From the NCBI RefSeq assembly GCF_001428005.1, contig NZ_LMSB01000056.1, positions 191,405-255,404 on the forward strand: a DNA stretch of 64,000 bases, in the 5' to 3' direction. Made by a program: the position numbers and the translations under genes. Shown one piece after another: positions 1-7,109 of this stretch (its first letter is position 1; the number at the start of each line of letters is the position of its first letter). The notes under the pieces are model-generated. The model did no database searches. It saw only the letters and a program-made list of their open reading frames with translations, and was not told where the DNA came from. The stretch comes from Arthrobacter sp. Soil736 (lineage in GTDB: Bacteria > Actinomycetota > Actinomycetes > Actinomycetales > Micrococcaceae).

Positions 1-477
1 GCGAAGTTCGTCAGTCCGGTGGTGCCGAAAATCAGGGACAGCCCCACGGATGCGCGCAAAGCCATCACCGCCCGCGACCAAGGCTGCACCTTCCCCAACT
101 GCACCATCCCCGCCCCCTGGTGCGAAGCCCACCACACCACCTACTGGTCACACGGCGGACCCACCAACACCGACAACGGCACCCTCCTCTGCACCCACCA
201 CCACCACCTCATCCACAAAGAACAATGGACCATCCACATGCAAACCGGCATCCCCTGGTACATCCCCCCACCCCACATCGACCCCAACAAACACCCCGCC
301 GCAACCACCACCAAACATGAGGCAAGCACCCGCCCGCGATCAACTATGGGCTGCGACCGTGCGGGGCCAGCAGAACGGATCAGCGCGCAGCAACGCAGAT
401 GTGCCCCAACCGGATATTGGATCCGGTTGGGGCACATCTTGAGCGCGACGTCAGCGTGGCGGCGCCGCTACCGCTAG
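1..477 (+). CDS. HNH endonuclease (DUF222/HNH family), C-terminal part, probable 3' frameshift
   Basis: The reading frame is open at the left edge, so only the C-terminal part of the protein is present. The HNH core is clear: RDQGCTFPNC, then WCEAHH, then N, then LLCTHHHHLIH, which supplies the zinc cysteines and metal-binding histidines of the HNH nucleases found in many copies in Arthrobacter. The frame then continues through PPPHIDP into an atypical tail (KHEASTRPRSTMGCD...) and runs across a hairpin at 397-439. In the +3 frame, bases 282-320 read QQTPRRNHHQT and then stop. That looks more like a natural family ending, so a one-base indel near 279-290 probably fused a wrong tail on. The family assignment is firm. 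The frameshift is inference from one sequence. The biological role of these multicopy nucleases is not settled. Confidence 0.75.
   Translation, partial: AKFVSPVVPKIRDSPTDARKAITARDQGCTFPNCTIPAPWCEAHHTTYWSHGGPTNTDNGTLLCTHHHHLIHKEQWTIHMQTGIPWYIPPPHIDPNKHPAATTTKHEASTRPRSTMGCDRAGPAERISAQQRRCAPTGYWIRLGHILSATSAWRRRYR
397..439. terminator. 19-bp perfect hairpin, possible bidirectional terminator
   Basis: Arms 397-415 and 421-439 pair perfectly around a 5-nt loop (ATTGG). The element lies between the probable natural end of the HNH gene (stop at 318-320) and the left-facing remnant that ends at 474, so it fits a terminator between convergent genes. There is no T-run on the + side. The arm contains CCCCAACC, which resembles the CCCAACTG ends of the palindromes at 4050-4115 and 6306-6375. 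Confidence 0.5.
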
Positions 478-695
478 CTGCTGATGGCGGATTTCATTTC
501 ATCCACGGCCTTCTGGCCGGCTTCCTCCGGTGAGAGCCTGTCGAACAGGACCTCGGAGGTGTACCGCTTAACGATTTCCTGGACGGCGCCCGCACCCTTC
601 GGCGGCGGAGCCGGGGCTTCGCCGAGCTCACCCTTGATCTGGTCGATGAAGCCCACCAACTTCACATCCGCCAGAGTCAGCTTCGAGGCAATGGC
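474..695 (-). pseudogene. C-terminal remnant of a sugar ABC transporter solute-binding protein
   Basis: This frame starts immediately after the TetR stop codon and in the same frame. It reads as the last ~70 residues of an extracellular solute-binding protein: a KLVGFIDQIKGELGE stretch, a proline-rich joint, then RYTSEVLFDRLSPEEAGQK and a terminal VDEMKSAISS helix. Such E-x-x-x-G-R-L-S/T-P-E-E-A endings are usual in carbohydrate-binding ABC proteins. There is no signal peptide, no N-terminal domain, and only an internal GTG (665) as a possible start, so I read it as a deletion remnant rather than a gene. A functional ~64-residue protein from that GTG is possible but unlikely. Confidence 0.5.
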
Positions 696-1283
696 CTAGC
701 GCGCGGGAGGTACGAGGAGGACGTCGACGAGCTCCCTCAGCCCCGCAGCCATGTCCACATTCTTGTCATACAGCCACTGGAGCTGGAGGCCGTCGAAGGC
801 CGCGATAACCAGGCGTGCCAGGGACTCGGCCCCGACGTCCGTCCGGATTGCACCGGCCTCCTGGCGCCGCCCCACATCCTGGGCGAGCTCTTCGACCAGC
901 TTGGCGTACCTGTCCTGAAAGTAACCATGCGAGGCGTGCCCGGGGTCGTTGGCTGTTGCTGATGCGACCGCGTAGAGCGTGGTGAGCCCCGGTTCCCGGC
1001 GGTTCCGTTCCGCCACCGGTGCGAGGGCCTCCAGTCCGACACCCGCCCCGCCGAGCTCCTTGCCGCGCCGGTCCCGTTCCGCGAGCACCGCCGTCAGCAG
1101 CTCCTGCTTGCCGCTGAAGTAGTGGAACAGGGTGGCTTCCTTGACACCCACCAGCTCGGCCACGCGCTTCAGCGCCGTACCTTCAAACCCCTCGGTGGCG
1201 AAAACATCGGTGGCCGTCTGGACGATCTGCTCGCGGCGTTCCGCGCCTTTGGCATACTGCCCGCGCGGCTTCGTAGTAGACAT
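696..1283 (-). CDS. TetR/AcrR family transcriptional regulator
   Basis: This is a 195-residue DNA-binding repressor. The N-terminal helix-turn-helix is typical: REQIVQTATDVFATEGFEG, then TALKRVAELVGVKEATLFHYF (residues ~18-55), followed by an all-helical ligand-binding domain. It is divergent from the GH3 beta-glucosidase. A 10-bp inverted repeat (1321-1345) in the shared promoter is the likely operator, so it probably represses both itself and the glucosidase unit. The start is supported by a leaderless pattern: a TAAACT -10 box at 1290-1295, then exactly 6 nt, then ATG. The ligand cannot be read from sequence; a glucoside or aglycone is a guess from the neighbour. Confidence 0.85.
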   Translation of the reverse strand: MSTTKPRGQYAKGAERREQIVQTATDVFATEGFEGTALKRVAELVGVKEATLFHYFSGKQELLTAVLAERDRRGKELGGAGVGLEALAPVAERNRREPGLTTLYAVASATANDPGHASHGYFQDRYAKLVEELAQDVGRRQEAGAIRTDVGAESLARLVIAAFDGLQLQWLYDKNVDMAAGLRELVDVLLVPPAR

Positions 1284-1320
1284 TCCGTCAGTTTATTTCA
1301 CGCCGCAAGGTCAATTTCAT

Positions 1321-1345
1321 AAAAACCTAGTCACGCTAGGTTTTT
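1321..1345. promoter_or_regulatory. Inverted-repeat operator between tetR and the GH3 gene
   Basis: AAAAACCTAG (1321-1330) and CTAGGTTTTT (1336-1345) are perfect inverted arms around TCACG. The size and symmetry suit a TetR dimer. The site lies 38 bp upstream of the tetR start and ~57 bp before the GH3 leader ORF, so one bound repressor could cover both promoters. The assignment to this TetR is inferred from position. Confidence 0.6.
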
Positions 1346-1401
1346 AGCACTACGATTTTCCCCAGGGCCCAACGGAGGGTCACTTTTCGTCAGGAGGCAA
1401 T

Positions 1402-1476
1402 GTGGCCGTCAAGACCATCACGCAAGATTCGGCGGCTCCCGCCTCACTGCCCGCATCAAAGGAGTCAGGTAAATGA
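1402..1476 (+). CDS. 24-codon leader ORF translationally coupled to the GH3 gene
   Basis: A GTG at 1402 follows a strong Shine-Dalgarno sequence (AGGAGG, 1392-1397). It opens a frame of 24 codons (MAVKTITQDSAAP..., ending KESGK) whose TGA overlaps the GH3 start as ATGA (1473-1476). The peptide has no hydrophobic segment. Two readings are possible: a genuine coupling leader, or the short remainder of a deleted upstream gene such as a transporter, with N-terminal signals intact. The GH3 gene also has its own AAAGGAG site (1459-1465) inside this ORF. Confidence 0.45.
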   Translation: MAVKTITQDSAAPASLPASKESGK

Positions 1477-4040
1477 ACCCCACCCTCTCAGCGCAGAAGA
1501 CAACGGAGACCAAGACAGCGGAAGCCGAAACAGCCGTGCCTGCGACCACCGAACCCGCGGAAACCCCGGCCCGGCCCGGAGAGTTGCCCGACGCCGCCGA
1601 GGCCCGCCTCCGCGAACTTGCCCGCAGCCTAAGCCTCGAGCAGCAGATCAAGCTGCTCACGGGTGCGGATGTCTGGTCCACGCACGCCCTTCCGGAAATC
1701 GGCCTCAAGCGCATCGTGCTCTCCGACGGTCCCGCGGGCATCCGCGGCGAAGACTTCGACGAGCGCCACGACTCAGTCTCCCTGCCGTCGTCGTCCGCCC
1801 TTTCCGCCACGTGGAGCGTGGACATCGCCCGCCGCTACGGCCAGGTGCTGGGCCAGGAGGCGCGCCGCAAGGGCGTCCACGCCGTGCTGGGACCCACCAT
1901 CAACCTGCACCGTTCACCGCTGGGCGGGCGCCACTTCGAATGCATGAGCGAGGATCCGCGGCTGACGGCCACCCTGGCCGCGGGCTATGTTTCCGGCGTG
2001 CAGTCCATGGGGGTGGGCGCCACGCCCAAGCACTACCTCGCCAACGAGGCCGAGACCGAGCGCTTCACCTCCGACTCCGTGGTGGACGAGCGGCCCCTGC
2101 GAGAGCTGTACCTCGCCGCCTTCGAGGACGCCATCACCGAGGCCCGCGCCTGGCTGGTGATGAGCTCGTACAACGCCATCAACGGCACCACCGCCAGCGA
2201 GAACACGCTCCTCGAAACCCCGCTGTCCAGCGAGTGGGGCTTCGACGGCGTCGTGGTTTCCGACTGGACCGGCGTGCGTTCCGTGGAGGCGGCCAACGCG
2301 CACCAGGACCTGGAGATGCCCGGCCCCGTGGGCCACTGGGGCGCCAAGCTGCTCGCCGCCGTCGAGGACGGCCGCGTTAGCGGCGAGGAGATCCTTGAGA
2401 AGATCACGCGCATCCTGCGCCTGGCGGCGCGCGTCGGCTCGCTGGAGGGGTTCGAGCCCGCGGTGACGGACTTCCCGGGCGCGCTCGACGGCGCCCAGGT
2501 GGCCCGCGAGGTGGCCGTCCGCGGCGCCGTGCTGATCCGCAACGAAGGCGGCCTCCTCCCGCTCGACGCCGCGGCGCTGGGCAGCGTGGCCGTGATCGGC
2601 CACAACGCGGAGGAGGCCCGCACGCAGGGCGGCGGCAGCGCCACTGTCATGCCGAAGTACACCGTCTCGCCGCTGGAGGGCCTGCGCACGGCACTGCCCG
2701 ACGGCGTCACTGTCACCTTTTCGCGCGGGGCCAAGGTTGCCGAAGGCCTCCAGCCGTTCCCCCGGAAGTCGCTGCACAACCCCGTCAGCGGCGTCCCGGG
2801 AATGCGCGTGACCTTCCTCGATGCCGAGGGCAAGGAGATCTCCGGCGAGGACCGGTTGGCCTCGCACCTGATCTGGTTTGGCGTGGGCATCCCCGAAGGC
2901 ACCGCGGCCATCCGGATGCAGACCGAATGGACGGCCGAAAGGGCCGGCATCCACCACCTCGGCGTCGGGACCGTGGGCCAGATCCGGCTGGCGATTGACG
3001 GCACCGACGTGTTCAACAGCGAACTGGAGGACGACACCAACGTCCTCGGCGCGGCACTCTTCGATCCGCCGCAGACCATCCACTCCGTCGAGACCGCCGC
3101 CGGCAAGCGCGTCGCCATCGAGGCCCTCTACCAGCTGCCGGAGCAGCAGGAGATTCCGCTTACCGCCATCCTGCTCGGCGAGGAGACCGTCGTCGCCGAT
3201 CCCCAGGCGGAGATCCGGGCGGCCGTCGAAGCGGCCCGCACGGCCGACGTCGCCATCGTGGTGGTGGGCACCAACGCCGCCATCGAATCCGAAGGCTTCG
3301 ACCGCAAGGACCTGGACCTGCCCGGGCACCAGAACGAGCTCGTCGAGGCCGTGGCGGCAGTCAATCCGCGCACCGTGGTGGTGGTGAACTCGGGTTCGCC
3401 GGTGCTGATGCCGTGGCTGGACAGGGTCGGCGCCGTGCTGCTCGGCTGGTTCGGCGGCCAGGAGTTCGGGGCGGCCGTTGCGGACATCCTGCTCGGCACT
3501 GAAGAGCCGGGCGGACGGCTGCCCACCACCTGGCCCGCAGCGCTCGAGGACGTGCCCGTGCTCAGCACCACCCCCGTTGACGGCAAGGTCGTCTACAGCG
3601 AAGGCCTCCATGTGGGCTACCGAGCCTGGCTCAGGCAGCAGACCGCCGGGGGCGCCGCCCCGTTGCTGCCGTTCGGTTTCGGCCTGGGCTATACGACGTT
3701 CGAGCTCGAAGGGGCACATGCGCCGGAGTCGGTTCCCGCGGGCAAGGACGTCGTGGTGCACGTTCCCGTCCGGAACACCGGCACGCGCACGGGCCGCGAA
3801 GTGGTGCAGGTCTACATTGCCCGTGAGAACTCCGCGGTGGAGCGGCCGGCCCGCTGGCTGGCGGGCTTCGCCGGAACGCACCTGGCGGCAGGCGGCACGG
3901 ACAGCGTCCAGGTCCGGATTCCGGCCAGGGCGTTCGGCCATTACGACGGCGGGTGGCAGGTCGAGCGCGGATCCTTCCGGCTACTGGTGGGACGCCACGC
4001 GGCGGACGACTTCCAGGAGCTGGAGATCGAGGTCCGCTAG
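1473..4040 (+). CDS. bglX: Glycoside hydrolase family 3 beta-glucosidase with PA14 insert
   Basis: This 855-residue enzyme probably hydrolyses beta-glucosides or beta-linked oligosaccharides in the cytoplasm; no signal peptide is visible. The GH3 N-terminal barrel shows KHYLANEAETERF, MSSYNAINGT and the nucleophile motif VVSDWTGV (Asp ~264). The C-terminal sandwich carries GGGSATVMPKYT. A PA14-like domain (~420-540) is inserted there, and a fibronectin-III-like domain (FELEGA... to the end) closes the protein. PA14-containing GH3 enzymes of this size are common in actinobacteria. The start at 1473 has an AAAGGAG ribosome site and overlaps the leader ORF stop. Control is probably by the divergent TetR. 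Exact substrate and bond preference are not determinable; bglX is used in the broad sense. Confidence 0.85.
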   Translation: MNPTLSAQKTTETKTAEAETAVPATTEPAETPARPGELPDAAEARLRELARSLSLEQQIKLLTGADVWSTHALPEIGLKRIVLSDGPAGIRGEDFDERHDSVSLPSSSALSATWSVDIARRYGQVLGQEARRKGVHAVLGPTINLHRSPLGGRHFECMSEDPRLTATLAAGYVSGVQSMGVGATPKHYLANEAETERFTSDSVVDERPLRELYLAAFEDAITEARAWLVMSSYNAINGTTASENTLLETPLSSEWGFDGVVVSDWTGVRSVEAANAHQDLEMPGPVGHWGAKLLAAVEDGRVSGEEILEKITRILRLAARVGSLEGFEPAVTDFPGALDGAQVAREVAVRGAVLIRNEGGLLPLDAAALGSVAVIGHNAEEARTQGGGSATVMPKYTVSPLEGLRTALPDGVTVTFSRGAKVAEGLQPFPRKSLHNPVSGVPGMRVTFLDAEGKEISGEDRLASHLIWFGVGIPEGTAAIRMQTEWTAERAGIHHLGVGTVGQIRLAIDGTDVFNSELEDDTNVLGAALFDPPQTIHSVETAAGKRVAIEALYQLPEQQEIPLTAILLGEETVVADPQAEIRAAVEAARTADVAIVVVGTNAAIESEGFDRKDLDLPGHQNELVEAVAAVNPRTVVVVNSGSPVLMPWLDRVGAVLLGWFGGQEFGAAVADILLGTEEPGGRLPTTWPAALEDVPVLSTTPVDGKVVYSEGLHVGYRAWLRQQTAGGAAPLLPFGFGLGYTTFELEGAHAPESVPAGKDVVVHVPVRNTGTRTGREVVQVYIARENSAVERPARWLAGFAGTHLAAGGTDSVQVRIPARAFGHYDGGWQVERGSFRLLVGRHAADDFQELEIEVR

Positions 4041-4049
4041 CACCTTCAA

Positions 4050-4115
4050 CCCAACTGGCTCGCAATTGATGTCGTTTTGACGGCTCATAACGACATCAAC
4101 TGCGAGCCAGTTGGG
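4050..4115. repeat. Long palindrome, copy 1 (27-bp arms, flanks the lldR side)
   Basis: The left arm 4050-4076 pairs with 4089-4115 with a single A:C mismatch (4065/4100). Its outer sequence CCCAACTGGCTCGCA and inner TGTCGTT are shared, with a few substitutions, with the palindrome at 6306-6375. It lies between the convergent GH3 and lldR ends and could act as a terminator, but it is much longer than a terminator needs to be. The shared sequence marks it as a repeat family. Confidence 0.8.
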
Positions 4116-4142
4116 AGGCCTCCACGCGGGGCCCGGAGCCGG

Positions 4143-4835
4143 TCATCCGGAAGCGTTCCCCAGCCCGGCCTCTTTGTAGTAGCCCTCGATGTGGGCTGCC
4201 ACCAGCTTGGCCGCACGGCCGCCGTCGTCGTTCCTGATGGCCGCCAGGATTTCCCGGTGCTCCGTCCGCAGCCGGACCGCTGTGGCCTCCCAGTCCGGCA
4301 GGTTGGCCGTCAGCTTCTCCGCATAGCCCTGAATAGCTTCGCGGAGGGAACCCATCATGGCGCTGACCACCGCATTGCCGGCGGCGTCGGCCAGGGCCAG
4401 GTGGAAGCGGACGTCCAGTGCCAGGAAATCATCCACGCCGTGGTCCGCGTCCATGTCGTCCAGCAACTTGGCCGCGAGGTCGAGTTCCGGCGCTCCGGGC
4501 TTCGCGCGCGCCGCAGCCCAGGATTCGAGCAGCACCCGGGTTTCCACGATGTCCGCCACCGGCAGGTGCTGGGTGGCAACGTGCAGCCGCAGCGCCGAGC
4601 CAAGCGCCGCCGTCGGGTCTGAAATCACCACGGTCCCGGCGTCCGGGCCGGAACCGACGCCGGCGCGCACCACCCCCATGGCCTCCAGGATCCGGATGGC
4701 CTCGCGGACTGACGTGCGGGAGACACCGAGCTGCTCGGCCAGGCTCCGTTCGGCGGGGAGGCGCCCGCCCACCGCCAGTTGGCCGCCCGAGAGCTGGTCC
4801 TCGATCCAGTGCAGGACAAGTTGGTGCGTGCGCAT
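4143..4835 (-). CDS. lldR: GntR/FadR-family regulator with FCD domain (LldR-like)
   Basis: This 230-residue repressor has an N-terminal winged helix (GGRLPAERSLAEQLGVSR, then TSVREAIRILEAMGVVR) and an all-helical FCD ligand domain carrying the usual acid/His metal-binding positions (ETRVLLE, DVRFHLALADAAGN). It is divergent from an L-lactate dehydrogenase gene, so a lactate-responsive LldR role is the natural inference. An in-frame ATG at 4868 would put operator 1 inside the gene. The start at 4835 is preferred because TACCAT (4842-4847) lies exactly 6 nt upstream of it, a leaderless promoter, leaving both operators upstream. Autoregulation is likely. Confidence 0.8.
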   Translation of the reverse strand: MRTHQLVLHWIEDQLSGGQLAVGGRLPAERSLAEQLGVSRTSVREAIRILEAMGVVRAGVGSGPDAGTVVISDPTAALGSALRLHVATQHLPVADIVETRVLLESWAAARAKPGAPELDLAAKLLDDMDADHGVDDFLALDVRFHLALADAAGNAVVSAMMGSLREAIQGYAEKLTANLPDWEATAVRLRTEHREILAAIRNDDGGRAAKLVAAHIEGYYKEAGLGNASG

Positions 4836-4848
4836 GTGCCAATGGTAC

Positions 4849-4878
4849 TTGATGTGGTTGGACCACATGCCCTACAGT
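4849..4878 (+). promoter_or_regulatory. Probable lldD promoter (-35 TTGATG, -10 TACAGT)
   Basis: TTGATG (4849-4854) and TACAGT (4873-4878) are separated by 18 bp. Operator 1 lies in the spacer and operator 2 starts at the end of the -10 box, a good arrangement for repression by the divergent GntR protein. The boxes are imperfect matches to the consensus. Confidence 0.45.
4853..4867. promoter_or_regulatory. GntR/FCD operator 1
   Basis: TGTGGT-TGG-ACCACA is a perfect inverted repeat with a 3-nt centre and matches the TGGT-N3-ACCA consensus of FadR/LldR-type regulators. It is the same as operator 2 in both arms. Confidence 0.75.
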
Positions 4879-4892
4879 GTGGTTAGACCACA
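4878..4892. promoter_or_regulatory. GntR/FCD operator 2
   Basis: TGTGGT-TAG-ACCACA has the same arms as operator 1 and starts 25 bp after it. Two identical operators in one divergent promoter suggest cooperative binding or looping by LldR. Confidence 0.75.
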
Positions 4893-4945
4893 GCGCGCAA
4901 ACTGTCCCGCTGACTACCGTCCCGGCCCGCCATCGGAGGAAAGCC

Positions 4946-6292
4946 ATGACCCACACCATCCAGCCAAGCAATCCTGAAACCACTCCGGCGCCGGACGCAA
5001 CGGATGCCCGTGCCGCAGCAGGATACGCCGCACCCGGCGGCCTGTCAGCCGCTCCCTTGGTTCCCGCCGCCCTCAAGCGCCGGATTCCCAAGTACTCGGA
5101 CCTCGCCCCGCTCATGCAGTTCAAGAAGCCGGAGTTCAGCAAGGCTGCACGGCTCAAGCGCGCCAGCACCATCTGGGAGCTCCGCGACATTGCAAAGCGC
5201 CGCACGCCGCAGGCCCCGTTCGACTACACCGACGGCGCGGCGGAAGCCGAGATCACCCTCCGCCGCGCACGCGAGGCGTTCCTGGACATCGAATTCCGGC
5301 CGGGCATCCTGCGGAACGTTTCCAGTATCGACCTGAACACCGACATTTTGGGCAAGCCCTCACGACTCCCGGTAGGCATCGCTCCCACCGGATTCACCCG
5401 CATGATGCAGTCCGAGGGCGAATACGCCGGATCCCAGGCCGCCGAGGCCGCCGGAATCCCCTACACGCTGTCCACCATGGGCACGGCCTCCATCGAGGAC
5501 GTGGCCGCGGCGGCGCCCAACGGCCGGAACTGGTTCCAGCTGTACCTGTGGACGGACCGGGACCGTTCCCTCGAACTGATCGAACGCGCCGCGAAGGCCG
5601 GCAACGACACGCTCATGGTCACTGTGGACACCGCGGTAGCCGGGGCCCGCCTGCGCGACGTCCGCAACGGCATGACCATTCCGCCGGCGCTGACGTTGAA
5701 GACCGTCCTGGATGCGTCCTACCGGCCGGCCTGGTGGTTCAACTTCCTGACCCACGAGCCGCTCACGTTCGCGTCACTGTCTCGCTACACGGGCACGGTG
5801 GCCGACCTCATCAACTCGATGTTCGATCCCACCCTGACCTTCGAGGACCTCGACTGGCTCCGCGAAACCTGGAAGGGCAAGCTCGTGGTCAAGGGCATCC
5901 AGACGGTGGACGACGCCCGCAAGGTGGTGGACCACGGCGCCGACGGCGTGGTGCTCTCCAACCACGGCGGACGCCAGCTGGACCGCGCACCGATCCCGTT
6001 CCACCTGCTGCCGGACGTCTCCAAGGCGCTGAAGGCGGACAACAGCGACGCCGCCATCATCCTGGACACCGGCATCATGAGCGGGGCGGACATCATCGCC
6101 GCCCTGGCCCTGGGTGCGGACTTCACCCTGATCGGCCGCGCCTACCTGTACGGGCTCATGGCCGGCGGACGCGCCGGTGTTGACCGCGCCCTGGAGATCC
6201 TCGAAAAGGACATGGCCCGCACTATGGCCCTGCTCGGCGTCAGCAAGCTCTCCGAACTCACGCCGGACCACGTGCGGATCCTCGGCAGGTAG
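4946..6292 (+). CDS. lldD: FMN-dependent L-lactate dehydrogenase (alpha-hydroxy acid oxidase family)
   Basis: This 448-residue enzyme oxidises L-lactate to pyruvate and passes electrons to the respiratory chain at the membrane face. Family landmarks are LPVGIAPTGFTRMMQSEGE, STMGTASIEDV, FQLYLWTDRD, KLVVKGI and the substrate/FMN motif SNHGGRQLDRAP (from residue ~338), followed by DTGIMSGADIIAALALGAD and IGRAYLYGLMAGG. It has an N-terminal extension of ~60 residues relative to the E. coli enzyme, usual in actinobacteria. The start at 4946 follows GGAGGA (4935-4940). Regulation is probably by the divergent lldR through two operators. A different 2-hydroxy acid substrate cannot be excluded. Confidence 0.88.
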   Translation: MTHTIQPSNPETTPAPDATDARAAAGYAAPGGLSAAPLVPAALKRRIPKYSDLAPLMQFKKPEFSKAARLKRASTIWELRDIAKRRTPQAPFDYTDGAAEAEITLRRAREAFLDIEFRPGILRNVSSIDLNTDILGKPSRLPVGIAPTGFTRMMQSEGEYAGSQAAEAAGIPYTLSTMGTASIEDVAAAAPNGRNWFQLYLWTDRDRSLELIERAAKAGNDTLMVTVDTAVAGARLRDVRNGMTIPPALTLKTVLDASYRPAWWFNFLTHEPLTFASLSRYTGTVADLINSMFDPTLTFEDLDWLRETWKGKLVVKGIQTVDDARKVVDHGADGVVLSNHGGRQLDRAPIPFHLLPDVSKALKADNSDAAIILDTGIMSGADIIAALALGADFTLIGRAYLYGLMAGGRAGVDRALEILEKDMARTMALLGVSKLSELTPDHVRILGR

Positions 6293-6305
6293 CCAGCCCA
6301 AAGCC

Positions 6306-6375
6306 AGCCCAACTGACTCGCAGTTGTTGTCGTTTTGAGCCGTCAAAACGACAACAACTGCGAGTCAGTTGGGCT
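6306..6375. repeat. Long palindrome, copy 2 (33-bp perfect stem, also a terminator)
   Basis: Arms 6306-6338 and 6343-6375 pair perfectly over 33 bp with a 4-nt loop. An ATTTTTT tract follows on the + strand, so it will terminate lldD transcription. It also covers the stop codon of the left-facing arsR gene. Sequence is shared with the palindrome at 4050-4115; the two copies sit on either side of the lldR-lldD pair. Confidence 0.85.
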
Positions 6376-7018
6376 ATTTTTTGCGGCCGAACTTCGGCAG
6401 GTTCGCCAGGAGGTCCGCCGCCTTCTTGGCACCGCGGCCCACGGTGCGGCCGATCTGCTGCGGGACGGTGTCGTCGTGCGCGGCGCCTCCCGGGACCGGG
6501 CCGCCCGGAACCACGACGGCGGGACTCAACTGCCCGCTCGCGGGACGTCCGGGTGCGTGCGTGGCCTGTTCCGCCGCGGCAGCTCCCGCTGCTCCGGCCG
6601 AGTCTTCCGCCGCGAATGACTCCGGTACCTCCGTCGCGGCGGGGGATGCAGAGGCCGGCTGCCGGGACGCGGCCTGGGGGCGGGCGCGGGACGGCTGGGA
6701 CTCCTCCGTTGCCGCCGGGCGGGTGTCCGCCTCCGGCGACTTCGCGGCGGCCGCGGGGCCGACGTCGAACGTCTCCAGCCAGCTGGCGATCCCGGCCAGC
6801 GGCTTCGGGTTGAGTGCGTAATAGCGTTTCTGGCCCTGCGCGCGCATGCTCACGAGGTCGGCTTGGCGCAGCACCTTGAGGTGTTTGGAGATGGTGGGCT
6901 GGCTGGCGGCGAGCTCCTCGACCAGTTCCCCCACTGCCTTGTCCCCCGCGCGGAGGGATACGAGAATGTCACGCCGCGTTGCCTCAGCAATGACGGCAAA
7001 TACGTCGTCTGTCACCAT
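6374..7018 (-). CDS. ArsR-family winged-helix regulator with disordered C-terminal tail
   Basis: This is a 214-residue protein. Residues 1-90 form an ArsR-type DNA-binding domain (FAVIAEATRRDILVSL, ELAASQPTISKHLKVLRQADLVS, QKRYYALNP). The rest is a low-complexity Ala/Pro/Glu tail ending in a basic stretch (RGAKKAADLLANLPKFGRKK), so the protein is about twice the usual ArsR length. The metal-binding ELCVCDL signature is absent, so it is probably not a metal sensor. The start at 7018 is chosen because TAGGGT (7026-7031) lies 7 nt upstream, a leaderless start; an upstream ATG at 7054 lacks any signal. No target gene is evident nearby. Confidence 0.8.
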   Translation of the reverse strand: MVTDDVFAVIAEATRRDILVSLRAGDKAVGELVEELAASQPTISKHLKVLRQADLVSMRAQGQKRYYALNPKPLAGIASWLETFDVGPAAAAKSPEADTRPAATEESQPSRARPQAASRQPASASPAATEVPESFAAEDSAGAAGAAAAEQATHAPGRPASGQLSPAVVVPGGPVPGGAAHDDTVPQQIGRTVGRGAKKAADLLANLPKFGRKK

Positions 7019-7109
7019 GTGTCCCACCCTAGCGACATATACGCCGGATGGCATCTACTATTTCGCCGGTCGCCGCCCGGTCGCCGCACGAAGACGTCAG
7101 CCGAGGCTG

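Noticed and set aside
1914..3941. Long open frame antisense to the GH3 gene
   Set aside because: It is a GC-rich third-position shadow; its protein is low-complexity His/Arg/Gly with no motif, and the + strand gene is unambiguous.
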